Source of the DNA: Tetrahymena thermophila SB210
Lineage: Eukaryota; Ciliophora; Oligohymenophorea; Hymenostomatida; Tetrahymenidae
NCBI RefSeq assembly: GCF_000189635.1
Contig: NW_002476052.1
Location: 187,784 to 251,783 of the forward strand
DNA length: 64,000 nucleotides
Direction of reading: 5' to 3'
The notes under the pieces are model-generated. The model did no database searches. It was not told the DNA's origin and saw nothing but the letters and a program-made list of their open reading frames with translations. Shown here piece by piece: positions 61,024-64,000 of this stretch (its first letter is position 1; each line of letters opens with the position of its first letter). A program made the translations under genes and the position numbers.

Positions 61024-62256
61024 TACATTTAAATATAAAGAAAGAATACATTTGATTAAATTGATTTGTTTAGTTGATTGTGTTGAAGTTTCAAATATTC
61101 AATATTGAAAAAATTGATAAGTAAGCAATTATTTATAAATTCGCTTGAATACTTTCTAAAATAGAATATACTAAATTAGTAAACATAAACTGTCTAAAAT
61201 AACTAATAAAACACTTGAAATAATAAATTTTATCAAAAATAAAAGATTTTATTCAAAGAGGAGGATCAAATTTAATAAATATTTAGCAGACACTTTAACC
61301 AAATCACTTAAAGGATAAAAAACAGTGGAAAATTTTATAAAAAAATAATTGAAACCCTTGGTTAGATTTAAAAGTATTATAATAAATGTAAATAATTTAA
61401 TTATTTAGAATTAATTTAAAAAAACAACTTCTAAAAATAATAAAATAACAAACTATGTATAGACTAAATATTGTTAATTACTAACAGTATAAATATTAAA
61501 TTATAAGTTATAAAAATACATTTTTTGATAATACAAAATAAAAAATTTATATTTAATAACTAAATTAATCACAAATCTAATAATTTGTATTTATCAATAT
61601 AATTAATTTCCTCTATTTATATATGTTTTTAAGTATCTAATATCCTAAAAATTTAACAAAATAATATTTAAAAAGCTTTTAGAAAACATATTTATTATAT
61701 ATATAAATTCTGATTACATTAATTTACTTAATATATTTATTAATATATAGTAGCTTTAATTAAACAAAAAGACATTTTATCTGATATTTTATTTTTAATA
61801 ATTAATTGAAAAAGAATAAAATATTTTTTAGTTTTTATAAAAAATGAAATTTAACAAGCATTTAAATTTTAAAAAATAAAAGAAAAAGCTTGTTTTTTTT
61901 GATATTATCTTGATTGCCTTTAGCGAAGCTATTTATTAAAGTTTTTAAAGGGATAAGATGATTTACATGAAGATTATACTCTCGTAACTTAGAGTTACAG
62001 TCTGAAATTTACAATTTGTGATGTTAATAAATAAATGTTAAAGATTTAATTAAGGTGATGATAATTAAATTTAGAAAAATATCTTTAAAATTCTGATTAA
62101 AAGATAATCTGCCTGCTGACTAAGACTTTAAAGTAGCATTAAAAATAAGAAGAAAAAGAAAAAGAAGAAGAGATAAATAATAATAATATTTTTTTAGTTA
62201 ATATTAAAACAAACTCTAGTAAAAGTTAATCAATCAATTTATTTATTTAATTTACT
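61024..62256. other. Intergenic between the paired genes
   Basis: No gene with a start codon. A TGA-free stretch at about 61,120-61,530 has some protein-like sequence (FYSKRRIKFNKYLADTLTKS) but no Met and no recognised family. Confidence 0.45.
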
Positions 62257-63309
62257 ATGCCGCGTTCTAAGAAGTAATAAAAAATTAGACAGAGAAGCTG
62301 GATTAATAAAGATGAGGAAGAACAGTGTTACAATATTGTAATGAAAAACCCTATCTTTTATAAGCAGCCTGTTCACACTCATGGGAAAGTAGTTTTATAC
62401 GGTGATGTGATAATTGATGTCAACTCTTTTATTCAAAATTAATCCTACATTCCCAAACTATAATTAGGCATCTCAAAAATAAATAAAATAGTTAAATTGC
62501 TTAATGAAAAGCAAATTATAATATACACTGAGACACTTTGTCCTTAATTAACAGATTTTACATCAATAATCAATATTCTCAAATCACTATCTTCCAGCGA
62601 ATCGTATTAATTAGCATAGTAATTAGAAAAACATTAAGAGCTAACAAATCGTTAATTGAAGCTTTATGATGACAAAAAAGAATCTAATTAATAAATCGCC
62701 TTGCATTACGATCCAGAAGTTCTGCTAAAGAAATGCCAAGAAATAGTTAAACAAAATTTAGATTTCGAAGGCTAAATCTTTGCCTTTAATCTTTATACTT
62801 TTGATCCTGACAAAAAGAGATTAAACAGATATTTAGCTACTCATGATGTTAAGCTCTTGTTGCTACTTTGTGATGATGAAGAAGAACTCAAAAGAAGATT
62901 TTTAAGCTATAAAATTAATTAGCCTCAAGGGAACATGAATCAATTTATAAAAATTCAAATACCAATCATAGATAAATAAGTAGAAGAGGAAATAAAAATC
63001 TACACTTTTGATAATTATATCATCAACTCAAAAATTACTTAAGTCTGTATAAAGCTAAGTGAAAATTCTAACAATATCCTAATGCTAAGAAAGTACAATT
63101 TTGAACCATAGGATTTGCAAGAATTAAAGAGAGTTAGGTAACTAAAAAGACAACAACACCAATAAATTGTCACTCAGCTCCTTCTTGAGCAATCTTAGAA
63201 TTCTTGTTCACAATCGCAATTAACAGAAAATTTGTTTACCCACGAATCATAATCATTCTCAATCTAAACGTTCTTACAAAAATTCGAAGATAATGAAAAT
63301 ACAGATTGA
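62257..63309 (+). CDS. Unknown protein, member 2 of a possible paralogous pair
   Basis: Single frame of 350 codons, ATG 62257, TGA 63307-63309. It starts MPRSKKQQKIRQRSWINKDE, then KVVLYGDVIIDVNSFIQNQS and ISKINKIVKLLNEKQIIIYT, with a Gln-rich helical middle (SYQLAQQLEKHQELTNRQLK), YDPEVLLKKCQEIVKQNLDF, and FAFNLYTFDPDKKRLNRYLA followed by VKLLLLLCDDEEELKRRF. The C-terminus is Gln/Ser-rich. The basic MPR-K start and the order of blocks (GD-[LV]-[VI]-I-[ND], then LLNE/LINE, then a QL-rich helix) resemble the gene at 59551, but similarity is weak by eye. No enzyme motif or transmembrane span was recognised; nuclear or nucleic-acid-binding roles are conceivable from the basic start only. Confidence 0.7.
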
Positions 63310-64000
63310 TTTCATTAATATTATCAAATAATGATTAATTAATTGAAAAATGTAAAAATTTTTAATCAATTGAAGTAATGAAATAATGAACAAGTATACG
63401 AGCAAATGATTAATTGACTTACTTACTTATTTGCTAATTAATTAATTGATTTGTTTATAAAGAGGATTGAAAAATTAAATCACAATTAACTAATTTTGTG
63501 ATAATACTTAATTCAATTACTTAATCGTTATTAATTTTGAAATCAAATAATTTGACGATAGAAAATAATTAACTTAATGAATGAATTTTTTCAAATTACT
63601 TACTTTAATATTACAAATATAAATAAAATTATAAAGATCTACTAATTAATACTGATTAACTCAAAAAGTATATATATTACATCTAAGGCTATCAATAATT
63701 ATAAATTCTAAATGATAATATAAATAGATATATATACTTTGATAATACTGAAGATAATCGTTAAATAGAGCATACAAAATCAATAAAATATTTATCTTAC
63801 TAAATACTAACCTTAATTTCTAAATATTTTAGCATGAGCAATACAATTTTTTAAATTGTGCTTAAAATATCAAACAAACATTATCTTCTCTTGTGAAATA
63901 TCATTTAATAGTTACTTATTGTCGCTTTGCTAAAATTAATTAAAAAAATCTGAATTTTCTTGGTAATAATAATTAAAATTATAATAAAGTAACTATGTAT
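63310..64000. other. Intergenic to window end
   Basis: AT-rich DNA with no gene seen; only TTACTTAC-like runs near 63,420 and short frames. Confidence 0.6.

Noticed and set aside
61120-61530. TGA-free stretch with a LADTLTKSL string, faintly like the tail of a copia-type RNase H
   Set aside because: The match is a few residues only, with no integrase or reverse transcriptase nearby and no end repeats; not enough to call a retroelement.
1-64000. Searched by eye for telomere repeats, the chromosome-breakage 15-mer (TAAACCAACCTCTTT), CRISPR arrays and rRNA
   Set aside because: None seen. The tandem repeats found have 150-300-base units without CRISPR-like spacers.

Overview
The window reads as ciliate macronuclear DNA, most likely Tetrahymena or a close relative. 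It is extremely AT-rich. Long reading frames appear only when TAA and TAG are read as glutamine and TGA as the sole stop. GT-AG introns are short and AT-rich, and genes are well separated by low-complexity DNA. No telomere repeat was seen. All gene models below use the ciliate code; intron borders were read by eye from frame continuity and conserved motifs.

Layout. (1) 2-13,983: a head-to-tail array of five intronless paralogues, the first cut by the window edge, encoding about 750-residue two-span membrane proteins that I cannot name. They form two subfamilies in the order A-B-A-A-B. (2) 15,295-21,513: a coiled-coil/Asn-rich protein, a 71-residue protein, an initiator tRNA-Met on the minus strand and a leucine-rich-repeat-like protein on the minus strand. 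(3) 23,567-26,021 (minus): an ABCG half-transporter with codon use typical of strongly expressed genes. (4) 27,700-34,930: mostly gene-poor, with a four-span membrane protein (31,284-32,796), a doubtful exon-like frame near 28.3-28.6 kb and a repeat-flanked RRM-like half domain at 34.6 kb. (5) 35,412-37,594: a TauE/SafE (TSUP) transporter with a Cys-rich N-terminus. (6) 38,476-43,467: a small helical protein, then long AT-rich DNA with a tandem repeat of about 200 bp. (7) 43,468-48,571 (minus): a pseudokinase-MORN-LRR protein and a Gln/Asn-rich protein. (8) 50,676-53,777 (minus): an 11-exon kinesin-9 family gene of the KIF6 type. (9) 54,979-56,748 (minus): a 7-exon mitochondrial oxoglutarate/malate-type carrier. 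(10) 59,551-63,309: two plus-strand genes of unknown function that look like distant paralogues.

There is no operon-like organisation. Recognisable genes are ordinary cell biology: transport (ABCG, TSUP, SLC25), ciliary motor (KIF6-like) and initiation of translation (tRNA). The most unusual content is the five-gene membrane-protein array, the pseudokinase-MORN-LRR protein and the 59.5-63.3 kb gene pair. I found no CRISPR array, no convincing transposon and no virus-like element.
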